From positions 79,134,050 through 79,198,049 of the forward strand of contig CM045729.1 in assembly GCA_024760905.1 (NCBI GenBank): a DNA stretch of 64,000 nt. Reading direction: 5' to 3'. A program made the translations under genes and the position numbers. Source of the DNA: Plotosus lineatus. Its lineage: Eukaryota > Chordata > Actinopteri > Siluriformes > Plotosidae. The notes beneath the pieces are model-generated. The model was not told where the DNA came from. It saw only the letters and a list, made by a program, of their open reading frames with translations, and did no database searches. Positions 22,390 through 32,694 of the stretch are shown here, one piece after another. The first letter of the stretch is position 1, and each line of letters begins with the position of its first letter.

Positions 22390-23960
22390 TCCCACCAACA
22401 AACTCCATGGTGGAGGAAGGCCCTCTGGGCTTGTGAAGGGTGGGAGAGGCCCCGCCCATCACTGCAGCTGAGGCCGCTGAGGTAGTCAAAAAGCTTCTCA
22501 GTGGTTGGGCTCTGGGGGTGGATGAAATCCGCCCCGAATATTTCAGGGTTTAGATGCTGTAGGACCGTCTTGGTTGACACATCTCTGCAACATTACGTGG
22601 TCATTGAGGACCATACCGCTGGATTGGCAAACGAAGGTGGTGGTCCCTCTTTTTAAAAAGGGGAACTAGAGGTTGTGTTTCAATTATCGTGGAATCACAC
22701 TCCTCAGCCTGCCCAGGAAAGTCTATGCAGTGGTAATGGAGAGGAGGATCCGACCGATAGTTAAACCTCGGATTCAGGAGGAACAATAGGGTTTTTGTCC
22801 TGGCTGTGGCACTCTCGAACAACTCCATATGCTTAATAGATCCTGGAGGAGGCATGGGAGTTTGCTCAATCTGTCCACATGTGTTTTATGGACTTATAGA
22901 AGGCTTTTAATCATGTCCCTCGGAGTATCTTGTGGGGTGTGCTCCAGGAGTATGATGTACCAAATCCGTTCCTCCGAGCCATTCAGTCTCTGTATCACCA
23001 GAGCCAAAGCTTGGTCCGCATTGGGAACAACAGGTCAGATTCGTTTCCGGTGAGGGTTGGAGTCTGCCAACATTGTCCTTTGTCACTGGTTCTGTTCAGA
23101 ATTTTTATGGACAGACTTTCTAGGCACAGTGTTGAGGGGTTCTAGTTTTGGTGGCCATCAGATCTTGTCTCTTCTTTTTGCAGATGATGTCCTTATGGTT
23201 TCATCAATCCAGTACCTCCAGCTTTCATTGGAACGATTCGCAGTCCAGTGGGATGTGGCATGGATGGGAGTCACCACCTCCAAGACCATGGTTGTCAGCC
23301 GGAAAAGGATGGAATGCACCCTTTGGGTCTGGAATCAGGTCCTGTCTAAAGTGGAGGAATTCAAGTATCTAAAGGTCTTGTTCACGAGTGAGGAAAGGAT
23401 GGAGCGGAGATCGACAGGCAGATTGCTGCAGCCTCTGCTGTAAAGCGGAGCCTGTAACGGTCCGTCGTGGTGAAGAGGGAGCAAAGCCACAAGGCAAAGC
23501 TCTCAATTTAAAAATCGATCGATGTTCCAGCCTTCACCTATGATCACAAGCCTTGGGTAGTGACCAAAAAAACAAAAATGCGGATGCAGGTGGTGGGGTT
23601 TTCCCAGATATGGTGAGAAGCTCAGCCATCCGGGGGGGGGGGGGGGGGGGGGGCGCGCAGAGTAAAATTGCTGCTCCTCCGCATTGAGAGGAGCCATTTG
23701 ATGTGGCTCAGGCATCTGATTAAAATGCCTCCCGAACGCCTCCCTGGGGTGGTGTTTCGGTCGTGTACAACCAGGAAGACACCGCGGGGTCAACCTAGAA
23801 CATGCTGGAGGGATTATGTCTCGGCTTGTCTGGGACTGCTTTGGAGTCATCGTCCACCCCCCCACCCCCGGAAGAGCTGGAGGAAGTGGCTGGGGAGGGG
23901 GACATTTGGATCTCATTGTTTAGGTTGTTGCCCAGTGACCCAACCCAGGATTAAGCGGAG
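22390..23960 (+). pseudogene. Rex3-like reverse transcriptase and C-terminal region (frameshifted)
   Basis: RT motifs are spread over all three frames: 'GVDEIRPEYF'-type sequence near 22520-22550, NPFLRAIQSLYHQSQSLVRI (about 22963-23022) and the active site LLFADDVLMVSS (about 23175-23210). These are followed by WNQVLSKVEEFKYL (about 23329-23370). The C-terminal piece (23668 onward) reads SHLMWLRHLIKMPPERLPG. Not functional. Confidence 0.8.
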
Positions 23961-23975
23961 GAAGATGATGAAGGG

Positions 23976-24327
23976 TTTTTTTCTTTTTTTTTTCTGTGTG
24001 CAGAAATGTATTTTAAGTATTTGGGGGGGGGGGGGGTCTGTTTTGACTAACCACTACACAACACCTGGCCTGGATAGTACTGAGATACCAGTGATGTCAG
24101 TGTCTTCTGTTCTCTGGGCAAGTCGGATGGAGCCTGTGCCACACTTCTGACTGGAGTTCTCATTGTGGAGAATGATCCCATCTGACCAGCCTAAGGATAC
24201 ACTTAAAAACTGTGAAGATAGTTTTGGACTAATTTTTTTTTTTTTTTTTTTTTACAATTTTGACTACAACAGTTTTGCTAATCTTGGCTTAATCTTTTAA
24301 TTGCCATCACAACCTTAGGAGTGTGAC
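23976..24327. other. Unassigned spacer
   Basis: Contains a G-run near 24022-24036 and a poly-T tract near 24231-24254; nothing else is recognised. Confidence 0.45.
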
Positions 24328-24535
24328 AATGGTGTCTTGGTGGTGGGGGCTGGATTACTGGCCCCAAGGTCAGGGGTTCAAGCCTCACTATCACTGGGTT
24401 GTCACTGCTGTCCCCCCCCAGTGCAGCTAACCAGGTTATCAAAGTGCTGGCCATGTTTCTCGCCGTCTACGGTGAGAGACTGTAAAATAACCATTGCTGT
24501 TGTTCGTCAAGAGTAGCTGCATAGCTGCCAGCTTT
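24328..24535 (+). mobile_element. SINE-A, 3'-truncated and old
   Basis: The plus-strand head has 'cttggtggtgggggctgg' and B box 'ggttcaagcct', followed by the body landmark 'cagtgcagctaaccagg'. It ends within 'agagtagctgcatagctgcc', before either LINE-derived segment. Confidence 0.78.
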
Positions 24536-25099
24536 TTCATGGATTTAATTAGGCTGTGTATTGGATATTTTATAACTGAAAACAGTTTATGACAAATATG
24601 AACACCCCCCCCATCATCTTTTGACCCCCAGATGCAATTTTTTCTGATAATTTCACAGTCATGTAAAGCAGAAAACAGAAACAAAAAACCCCAAAATGTA
24701 TAACAAGTATGGCATGTAACTCAGTACATGAAACAAGCGAATAAATCACAAGTATAAAGAGAATTAAGTGAACTAGTCCACCGTCTCCAAATTTTACTCT
24801 GATGAGTTAAAATCAGTCTTTCTGTAGACATGTTTCTGATATGCCATTAAGTTCTCTGAAACGAGCTGATGTATATATCCAACATTATAGGGGAGCACAA
24901 GCCATTCCTGTCTACAGGACTTGGGGCTGATGATCTCACTCCACTGTCCCCCATTGCCTGATTGCAACTGAAATCTTTCCCGTCCTTTTGTCTTCAGCAA
25001 ATATATATTGGTGATCAATGATGTATCAAGTTGTATGAGTTAGAAAGGTATTATTAATATTTCTTCCATTTTTGATACAATGGAATCAAAAACATATCC
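24536..25099. other. Unassigned intergenic sequence
   Basis: AT-rich sequence with no recognised repeat, RNA or coding feature. Confidence 0.45.
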
Positions 25100-25780
25100 T
25101 ACAATTTTTGTAATAGACCCTCTGGGTCGGGAATGAGGTCCTGCCCCAAGTGGAGGAGTTTATGTATTTTGGGGTCTTTTTCACAAGTGAGGGAAGGATG
25201 GAGAGGGAGATCGACAGACGGATTGCTGCAACCTCTGCTGTTAAACATAGCCTGTACCGGTCCGTCGTGGTGAAGAAGGAGGTGAGCCGCAAGGCAAAGC
25301 TCTCAATTTACCAGTCGATCTACGTTCCAACCCTCATTCACAGTCACAAGCTTTAGGTGGTGACCGAAAGCACAAGATCACGGATACAAGCAGCTAAAAT
25401 GAGCTTCCTTCACTGGGTGGCGGGTTCTCCCTTAGAGATAAGGTGAAAAGCTCTACCATCTGTGGTGAGCTCGGAGTAGATGCGCTGTTCCTCCACATTG
25501 AGAGGGGCCAGTTGAGGTGGCTCGGGCATCTCGTCAGAATGCCTCCCGGACGCCTCCCTGGTGTGGTGTTTCAGGCATGTCCAACTGGAAAGAGACCCCG
25601 GGGTCGACCTAGAACACACTGGAGGGAGTATGTCTCTTAGCTTGTCTGGGACTGCCTCGGTGTCCCCCCGGAAGAGTTGGAGGAAGTGGCTGGGGAGAGG
25701 GACATCTGGACCACTTTGCTTAGGTTGCTGCCCCCAAGACCCGACCCTGGACTTAGCGGCAGAAGATGAGATGAGGGAAT
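25100..25780 (+). mobile_element. Rex3-like LINE 3' fragment, second copy
   Basis: It covers the part of the family corresponding to 23320-23970 of the larger copy. 25150-25356 encodes EGRMEREIDRRIAATSAVKH and VVVKKEVSRKAKLSIYQSIY. 25443-25640 encodes ELGVDALFLHIERGQLRWLG and PPGRLPGVVFQACPTG. It ends 'ggcagaagatgagatgagg'. It is less degraded than the first copy, so it is an independent, younger 5'-truncated insertion. A stop and frame change separate the two pieces. Confidence 0.85.
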
Positions 25781-25822
25781 CAGAAACAAAGTATGCTATG
25801 ATGGTTAGATGTTAATGTCCTA

Positions 25823-26391
25823 CAGGGGGTGGACAAAATAATGGAAACAACTAACATCTTGTCATCATAATCTTTGAACATAATTTAAACAATCAAAACT
25901 TGGCATATGTATTGATTCACACAACTTGTGAATTGTTTCCAAAAGAAACTTTAAGCCATTCTTCAGTTAGAAGCCCCTCCAACTCTTTTAGAGATGATGG
26001 TAGACTTGGGCTTTGCTGAGGACGTTTTTTCCTCTCTTTCAAAGGCAGTCATTACTTTTGAGACAGTACCTCTTTAAACGCCGAACATTTGGGAAGTTTT
26101 TGTTACACTAGCGCCGACCATACGAGCACCAACAATTTGGCCTCTTTTAAAATCTGAGAGGTCTGCCATTATGGGGTAGGATTAATGTTTTCAATCTGTT
26201 TAATGTTTTCAATATCTGAAAAAGAACAAAAAAAAAAACAACATTTGTATTACATCAACATATCAAATAACAAAATTATTCTACAAAAAATAATAACATA
26301 TGTTATTATAACAAGTGTTGATTGTTTAAATTATGTTCAAAGATTATGATGCCAAAAAGTTAGTTGTTTCCATTATTTTGTCCACCCCCTG
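25823..26391. mobile_element. Tc1/mariner MITE with long TIRs and TA duplication
   Basis: The left terminus 'cagggggtggacaaaataat' and the right terminus are near-identical inverted repeats for about 90 bases. TA sits on both sides (25821-25822 and 26392-26393). The interior has no transposase. The nearly matching arms indicate a relatively recent insertion. Confidence 0.9.
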
Positions 26392-26393
26392 TA

Positions 26394-27099
26394 TGTGCCT
26401 ATGCAATGTCAAAAGTATCGACACTTTCTCAAAGAGCTCATACAGACGTATTAAACTTATAAATGAAGTCAATCAAAAATTATAATTTTAATATGATCAG
26501 CATTAAAAATATAAATTGATATTAAAATACTCAATAATCTCAAAGGATGGGGAATTTTTAAAAAAAGGCTTCCAAGTTCACTATTGAAAATTAGGCCAAA
26601 AATTGAAGTTGTTTTGTTGAATATTACAAATCTTCAATTTACAATCTTTAAAATAAGACAAAAATTGTAGGATTTGTTGGAGCCTATCAAAAGACAATAA
26701 CAAAAATATGTAAGCTAGCATAATCTTAAATAAAGGCTAATTTTGAGAAAATGCGATGTACAACGTTGATGTATAAATGTATCACACATTTATTTGTAGA
26801 GGTGACTTACCCCATATAGTGAATATTAACGATGAGAGACTAATCTTTTGGATTTGAGCTTTTGTTTAATTTGGCCACCAGTCAATTTGAACATAAAGGG
26901 ACAACCTGAAGAAGACATTTAAACAGTGAAATGCCAACCTGTGAATGAGGTGAACAGGTTAATTATGTTATTTGACTGTGCAGAAGAAGGCTTGAGATTG
27001 CTAGATCAGTAAAAGAGTTTTGTAATAATGCAGACATTTGCTTTACACCAGTTTTAGCAAGAATTCTTCTGGATTTTTATTTATTTATTTATTTTTAAA
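26394..27099. other. Unassigned AT-rich intergenic sequence
   Basis: No recognised element. (TTTA)n sits near 27077-27096. Confidence 0.45.
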
Positions 27100-27428
27100 T
27101 CATTCACTCATTTGCTGAACCACTTGATCATGTTAGCGTCGTGGGGAGCCGACACTGGGTAAAGGTATGGTACACCCTGAACAGCTCACCAGACGATAGC
27201 AGGGCAAACCTACACATAAGCATTCATACTCGCACTTATGGGTAATTTGAAACAGCCAGTTAGCCAAATGTGCATGTCTTTGGACTGTGGAAGGAAACAG
27301 GAGCACCAGGGAGAAACCCACACAAGTACGAGGAGAACAAACTACACACAGAAACGCCCTCGTTCAGCATGGGACTCGAATCAAGGACCTACTTTCTATG
27401 AGAAAGACATACTAACCATTATGCCACC
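27100..27428 (-). mobile_element. SINE-C, near full length
   Basis: Tail 'gctgaaccacttgatcatg' on the left, then 'gcatgtctttggactgtgg', 'ggagaaacccacacaag' and a reverse B box 'gggactcgaatcaagg'. The head ends in 'ctaaccattatgccaccc'. Diverged. Confidence 0.78.
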
Positions 27429-27869
27429 CATTATTGAACCTATATATCACTATTACACGCCATTATATTTATATACATGTGCGTTCACTCAGCAGGAACC
27501 TTATTTGGAACATTACACCTGTTCAGTCATGTAATTATCCAGATCATGTGCCAGCAGCACAGTTTTCCCATGATGGCCACAGATTGTTGTTTTTGGCTGA
27601 TTCAGGAGGACTGAAACCTGATGTGGTCTTCTGCTGTTGCAGTCCATCTGCCTGAGGATGGGAGATGTTGTGTAACATAGCCATACTGTCAGCAAACAAA
27701 ACTACAAAATTATCTTCTGACCTCTCTCATCAATAAGGCATTTCCACCCACCGAGTTGCAATATAATAGCATCTAAAACCACCAACAGGAAGTTCAAAGG
27801 CAACCATGGAGGATTTATAAGTTTGCCTTTGGGTTATTTTTCACATTAGGTATGTATTTATATGATGTA
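27429..27869. other. Unassigned intergenic sequence
   Basis: No recognised feature. Confidence 0.4.
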
Positions 27870-28140
27870 ATGTAGGAGCACCGTGGCTCAGGGGTTGTTA
27901 GCATTGTTGCTTCACGGCAGGAAGCATCCAAGTTCAAATTGATTTGTGTGTAGAATTTGCATGTTTACAACCCCCAACCCCCATGCATGGGTTTTCTCCC
28001 ACAGACGATAGACATGCAGATAAGGTCTGCTTGGTAACAACAGCCTTTAGGTGCGAGTGTGGCTGTTTGTGTCCGTGCTTGCCCCGCAAGAAATTGGCGA
28101 CCTGCTTGTGGGCTTACCTCGATTCTAACTTGATTCTAAC
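27870..28140 (+). mobile_element. SINE-C, plus-strand copy
   Basis: The head 'gagcaccgtggctcagggg' contains the A-box region, followed by 'tgttgcttcacggcagga' and a decayed B box 'aagttcaaattga'. The body ('gaatttgcatgttta', 'gggttttctccc') follows. The 3' tail has largely decayed after about 28110. Confidence 0.7.
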
Positions 28141-28600
28141 ATAAGCTGTGATTAATTTCAGAGTGCTCCATATGAACCTTCGTGCAAATTTTTTTCTTCA
28201 AGTTGCTTGACTTAAAGGCAAACAGGACAATTAATAAGTGAGATGCCAACTGTGGCGCCAACCCCCAGAGCAGATTTTGAGAAAGACCATGGCTCAGGTG
28301 TCTTTTTGATGAGAATCGTCCCAGTTCAATTTGCACATGATCCATGTCGTACCCGCTCCATCCCCCAGCTGGGAGAACCTCCGTGACAAAGTAAAGGCGA
28401 TTCTGGCCTTTCATGTATTTCTCTTTATCCTTGCAGCCCTCACATGCTCCGTGATCTTTGAAGTGTGAGCTTCCCTTTCATGAGGTTGCTTAGGAAAAAC
28501 CGGTGCAAGCCGTCACACGGTCATCTGCTTTGATGCATTTTTTTAAACGTTCCTCCCCCCAGGCATTCATCTCTCTCTGTAATGTTTCCCTTTTTTTCTC
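28141..28600. other. Unassigned sequence with one unrecognised minus-strand frame
   Basis: On the minus strand a frame that includes 28414-28136 (EKYMKGQNRLYFVTEVLPAG, in part) lies downstream of a pyrimidine-rich AG at about 28487. The plus strand has a different acceptor-like stretch 'tttctctttatccttgcag' ending at 28436. Neither strand gives a protein family I know, so I assign no function. It could be a single exon, a conserved non-coding segment or chance. Confidence 0.25.
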
Positions 28601-28602
28601 TC

Positions 28603-28802
28603 TCTCTCTCACATACACACACACACACATATACATATATACACACACACATATATACATATTATACACAGATATATACATATATATATACACACACACA
28701 CACATATACATATATACACACACACATATACATAATATACACACACATATACATAATATACACACACACACATATACATATATATACATATACACATTAT
28801 AT
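28603..28802. repeat. (TC)n/(CA)n/(TA)n microsatellite
   Basis: About 200 bases of alternating ACAC and ATAT blocks ending exactly at the left arm of the palindrome. Confidence 0.95.
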
Positions 28803-29029
28803 ACAAAAATAAAAGGACAGGACAAAGACTTTCTATTGAAACTCCATTTATCACTACAGATCTGTTTCGAGGGGTGGTGAAACCATCCTCTCTCTTCAGG
28901 TGATTATAGAAGAATATATCTTCTATAATCACCTGAAGAGAGAGGATGGTTTCACCACCCCTCGAAACAGATCTGTAGTGATAAATGGAGTTTCAATAGA
29001 AAGTCTTTGTCCTGTCCTTTTATTTTTGT
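28803..29029. repeat. Perfect 227 bp palindrome (111 bp arms, 5 bp spacer)
   Basis: The left arm is 28803-28913 and the right arm 28919-29029. By eye every base of the right arm is the complement of the left, with a 5-base ATATA centre at 28914-28918. The arm sequence occurs nowhere else in the window. An RNA from it would form a 111 bp hairpin. The right arm contains ctgaaga (28933-28939) and gaaa (28964-28967), spaced as in hammerhead-type cores. Confidence 0.95.
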
Positions 29030-29095
29030 TTATTTGCTCTACCAAAAAGTATTGAGCACTCTCCTACGGAAGGATCTACTCAGAAAATCCTCCTA

Positions 29096-29096
29096 T

Positions 29097-29140
<44 letters not shown>
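29096..29140. repeat. (CA)n(TA)n microsatellite
   Basis: Simple repeat abutting the 5' end of the second RTE LINE. Confidence 0.95.
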
Positions 29141-29141
<1 letters not shown>

Positions 29142-29300
29142 AAAATTCATACCGGATCGGTAGAGGCCCAGGTTAACAACGACCGCCATCAGTGCTGTTA
29201 ACCAACAGGGTGCTGGTGGAAATTGGACTACTGTTAGTCGAAGACATCGAAGAAGGAGAGGCGGGAGGCGTGTCCATAGGCAGTAAGAGAAGAGAAAAGA

Positions 29301-29954
29301 CATGAGTCGAGGACTGAAAGTAGGGACTGTGAATGTTGGAACTATGACAGGAAAAGGTAGAGAGCTGGCTGACATGATGCAGAGGAGGAAGGTGGACATA
29401 CTGTGTTCAGGAGACCAGGTGGAAAGGCAGCAAGGCTAGAAGCTTAGGTGCAGGGTTGAAGCTGTTTTTTCATGGTGTGGATGGGAAGAGAAATGGAGTA
29501 GGAGTCATCTTGAAGGAGGAGTTTGTCAGGAATGTTCGAGAAGTGAAACATCTCACAGGCAGGATGTGAGCTAGAAGAGAAGGAGAGATTCTGGAGTGAG
29601 TTAGATGAAGTGATGCAGAATACACCCAGAGTGGTCATTGGGGCAGACTTCAATGGACATGTTGGTGCAGGAAACAGAGGGGACGAGGAAGTGATGAGCA
29701 GGTTTGGTATCCAGGACAGGAACGCAGAAGGACACATGTTGGTAGATTTTGCAAAAAGGATGGAAATGGCTGAGGTAAATACTTTCTTTAAGAAGAGAGA
29801 AGAGCATAGGGTGACTTATAAAAGTGGAGGTAGGAGCACACAGGTAGACTACATCTTGTGTAGGCGATGTAATTTGAAGGAAGTCAGTGACTGCAAAGTA
29901 GTGGGGGGGGTGAGAGTGTTGCCAAACAGCATAGGATGGTGGTGTGCAGGATGA
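29301..29954 (+). pseudogene. RTE LINE endonuclease domain, copy 2 (frameshifted)
   Basis: The frames contain VVIGADFNGHVGAGNRGDEE (about 29632-29691) and STQVDYILCRRCNLKEVSDC (about 29836-29895), the central and late AP-endonuclease motifs. The N-terminal glutamate motif region near 29390-29430 has lost bases relative to copy 1, breaking the frame. A G-run near 29905 marks a further shift. Inactive. Confidence 0.82.
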
Positions 29955-30050
29955 CGCTGATGGTGAGGAAGGTGAAGAAGGCAAAGGCAGAGCAGAAGAC
30001 AAAGTGGTGGAAGCTGAAAAAGGAAGTGTCGTGTTGTCTTCAAGGAGGAG

Positions 30051-32044
30051 TTGAAAATAGCTTTGGGTGGTCAGGAAGTGCTTATAGATGAGTGGAAAAC
30101 TACAGCTAATGTGATCAGGGAGACAGGTAGAAGAATACTTGGTGGGTCATCTGGAAGGAGAGGAGATAAGGAGACTTGGTGGTGGAATGAGGAAGTGCTG
30201 AAGTGTGTACAAAGGAATAGGTTAGCCAAGAAGAAGTGGGACATTGAGAGGACAGAAGAGAGTAAACAGGAGTACAGGGAGACACAGCGTGAGGCGAAGG
30301 TAGCAGTGTCAAAGGCCAAACAGAGGGCGTATGATGACTTGTATGTTCGGTTGGAAAGTAAAGAGGGAGAAAATGATATATACAGGTTGGCACAGCAGAG
30401 AAATAGAGATGGGAAGGATGTGCAGCAAGTTAGAGTGATTCAGGACAGAGAGGGAAATATATTGACTGATGACAGAAGTGTGCTGGGAAGATGGAAAGAG
30501 TATTTTGAAGAGCTGATGCATGAGGAAAATGAGAGAGAGAGAAAAGAGTATAGAAGGGGTGACTGTTGAGGACCAGGAAGGAGCAAAGATTAGTAAGGGT
30601 GAAGTGATAAGGGCATTGAAGAGGATGAAGAATGGAAAGGCAGTTGGTCCTGATGACATACCGGTTGAGGTATGGAAGTGCCTAGGAGAGGTAGCAGTAG
30701 ATTTACTGGCAAGAACATTCAACAAGGTCTTAGAGAGTGAGCAGATGCCAGAGGAATGGAGGACAAGTGTGCTGGTGCCCATTTTTAAGAACAAGGGAGA
30801 TGTGCAGAGTTGTGTCAACTACAGAGGGATAAAGTTGATGAGCCATACGATGAAATGGGAAAGAATAGTGGAAGCTAGACTAAGGGCAGAGGTCAGCATT
30901 TGTGAACAACAGTGTGGTTTCATGCCAAGAGCGAGCACCACAGATGCAGTGTTTGCCTTGAGGATGTTAATAGAGAAGTACAGAGAAGGTCAGAGGGAAC
31001 TGCATTGTGCCTTTGTGGATGTGGAGAAAGCATATGACAGCGTGCCGATAGAGGAACTGTGGTATTGTATGAGAAAGTCTGGAGTGACAGAGAAGTATGT
31101 TTGAGTGGTGCAAGACATGTATGAGAGATGTAAGACAGTGTTGAGGTGTGCTGTCGGTGTGACGGAAGAGTTCAAGGTGGAGGTGGGACTGCATCAAGGG
31201 TCAGCTCTGAGCCCCTACTTGTTTGCTATGGTGATGGACAGGCTGACAGACGAGGTTAGACAAGAATCTCCATGGACTATGATGTTTGCAGATGACATTG
31301 TGATCTGCAGTGAGAGCAGAGAACAAGTTCAGGAAAACCTAGAGAGGTGGAGGTACGCCCTGGAAAGGAGGGCAATGAAGGTTAGCCTCAGTAAGACAGA
31401 ATACATGTGTATGAATGCCAAGAACCCCACAGGAACGGTGAGGTTACAAGGAGCAGAGATAAGGAAGGTGGAGGATTTTCAGTACTTAGGCTCAACAATC
31501 CAGAGCAATGGATGTGGAAAATGTGGAAAAGAGGTGAAGCATGTGCAGGCTGGTTGGAATGGTTGGAGAAAAGTGTCCGGTGTGATGTGCGATAGGAAGG
31601 TATCGGCAAAAATGAAAGGAAAAGTATACAAGACGGTGTTGAGACCAACGATGTTGTATGGTTTAGAAACAGTGGCCACTGGGGAAAAGACAGGAGGCAG
31701 AGCTGGAGGTAGCAGAGATGAAAATGTTGAGGTTCTCTTTGGGAGTAACGAGGATGGATAGGATCAGGAATGAGTATATCAGAGGGACAGCATATGTAAG
31801 ACGTTTTTGAGACAAAGTCAGAGAGGCTAGATTGAGATGGTTTGGACATGTCCAGAGGAGGGATAGTGAGTATATTGGTAGTAGGATGGTGAGGTTGGAA
31901 CTGCCAGGCAGAAGGCCGAGAGGAAGACCAAAGAGACGATTCATGGATGTGGTGAACGAGGACATGAAGGCAGTTGGTGTAAGAGAAAAAGATGCAGAGG
32001 ATTGGGTGAGATGGAGGCAGATGATTCGCTATGGCGACCCCTGA
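30051..32044 (+). pseudogene. RTE LINE reverse transcriptase, copy 2 (few defects)
   Basis: The linker frame runs 30051-30569. The RT frame runs 30520-31761, interrupted by one TGA at 31102-31104. Copy 1 has an arginine codon at that point, giving KYVRVV, where this copy has KYV-stop-VV. Motifs are GKAVGPDDIPVEVWK (about 30634-30678), LHQGSALSPYLFAMVMDRL (about 31192-31248) and active site FADDIVICSE (about 31288-31317). The last frame, 31832-32044, gives WFGHVQRRDSEYIGSR and the C-terminal basic motif. This is the best-preserved RT in the window. Confidence 0.88.
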
Positions 32045-32077
32045 AGGGAAAAGCCGAAAGGACAAGAAGAAGAAGAT

Positions 32078-32157
32078 ATATAATAGTGTGTGTATATGTG
32101 TATGTGTGTGTGTGTATATAATGTGTGTGGGTGTGTAGAAAGAAATGTGTGTGTGTC
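32078..32157. repeat. (TG)n-rich microsatellite
   Basis: TG/TATG repeats immediately after the RTE tail. Confidence 0.92.
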
Positions 32158-32284
32158 TGTCTCTCTTCCATTCGACTTTTTCCCTTTTACTCAGGAGTCG
32201 CCACAGTGAATCATCTGAGTCGCACATTTGATTTGGCAGAGGTTTTTTTTACGTTGGACTCCCTCCCTGTCACAACCCTTTTAT
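32158..32284 (-). mobile_element. SINE-A 3' fragment (RTE-derived part only)
   Basis: Contains the RTE terminus 'ttcgactttttccctttt', the tail junction and the LINE-5'UTR-like block up to 'cacaacccttttat'. The head and body are missing, as in a 5'-truncated insertion. Confidence 0.82.
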
Positions 32285-32308
32285 GTATGTGTGTGTATAT
32301 ATGTATAT

Positions 32309-32668
32309 AAGATAAGATAAGATAAGATAAGATACAGCTTTATTAATCTCACAATGGAGAAATTCACTGTTACAGGCTCTTGAGGTACCATCAGTAGGGG
32401 GTGCAAAAATAGATACAAATACAAACATACACACGTACATATATATTATATAAGTAAATAAATAAGTAGATACATAAATAGTATAAATTAATAAACAATA
32501 AAAGAAAAGAATGGAGCAACTTTATAGACTGGCCTATATTAAAGTGTAATGTATCTGAGGGCAGAGATGGGTTGATATGGTTCACAGTCAGTGGGGTAGA
32601 TGTGGTTGATTAAAGTGCGCGGGGGTTTTTATTGCACATTAAAGTGCGCGGGGGTTTTTATTGCACAA
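32309..32668 (-). mobile_element. Rex1/Babar-like LINE 3' UTR fragment
   Basis: The left end has (AAGAT)n followed by 'acagctttattaatctcaca', the LINE 3' terminus in reverse. The rest matches the 3' UTR of the larger copy at 40400-40745 nearly base for base. A 29 bp unit (attaaagtgcgcgggggttt plus nine more bases) is present twice in tandem at 32609-32637 and 32638-32666, at the truncated 5' end. Confidence 0.88.
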
Positions 32669-32694
32669 TATATATATATATAAAATGTATAATA

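Larger units (their letters stand above)
20643..23975 (+). mobile_element. Rex3-like RTE-clade LINE, near full length
   Basis: The 5' region has the conserved block 'ccctggtagggtcacccaag' followed by 'ggtccgaggtgaagctcc', as in full-length copies of this common teleost family. Endonuclease, RT and C-terminal regions follow in order. The 3' end is 'aagcggaggaagatgatga'. The RT segment at 23060-23095 agrees in position and sequence type with the conserved region targeted by published Rex3 primers, as I recall them. The copy is old, with many stops and frame changes and a G-run at 23632-23653. Confidence 0.8.
29140..32073 (+). mobile_element. RTE-type LINE, copy 2, near full length
   Basis: It starts at 'gaaaattcataccggatcgg', slightly inside the 5' UTR compared with the copy at 7903. 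It runs through endonuclease, linker, RT and C-terminal region to 'cgacccctgaagggaaaagc' and a GACAAGAAGAAGAAG tail at 32073. It is less damaged than copy 1 over the RT region. It lies tail to tail with the minus-strand copy at 32695-34636. Confidence 0.92.
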
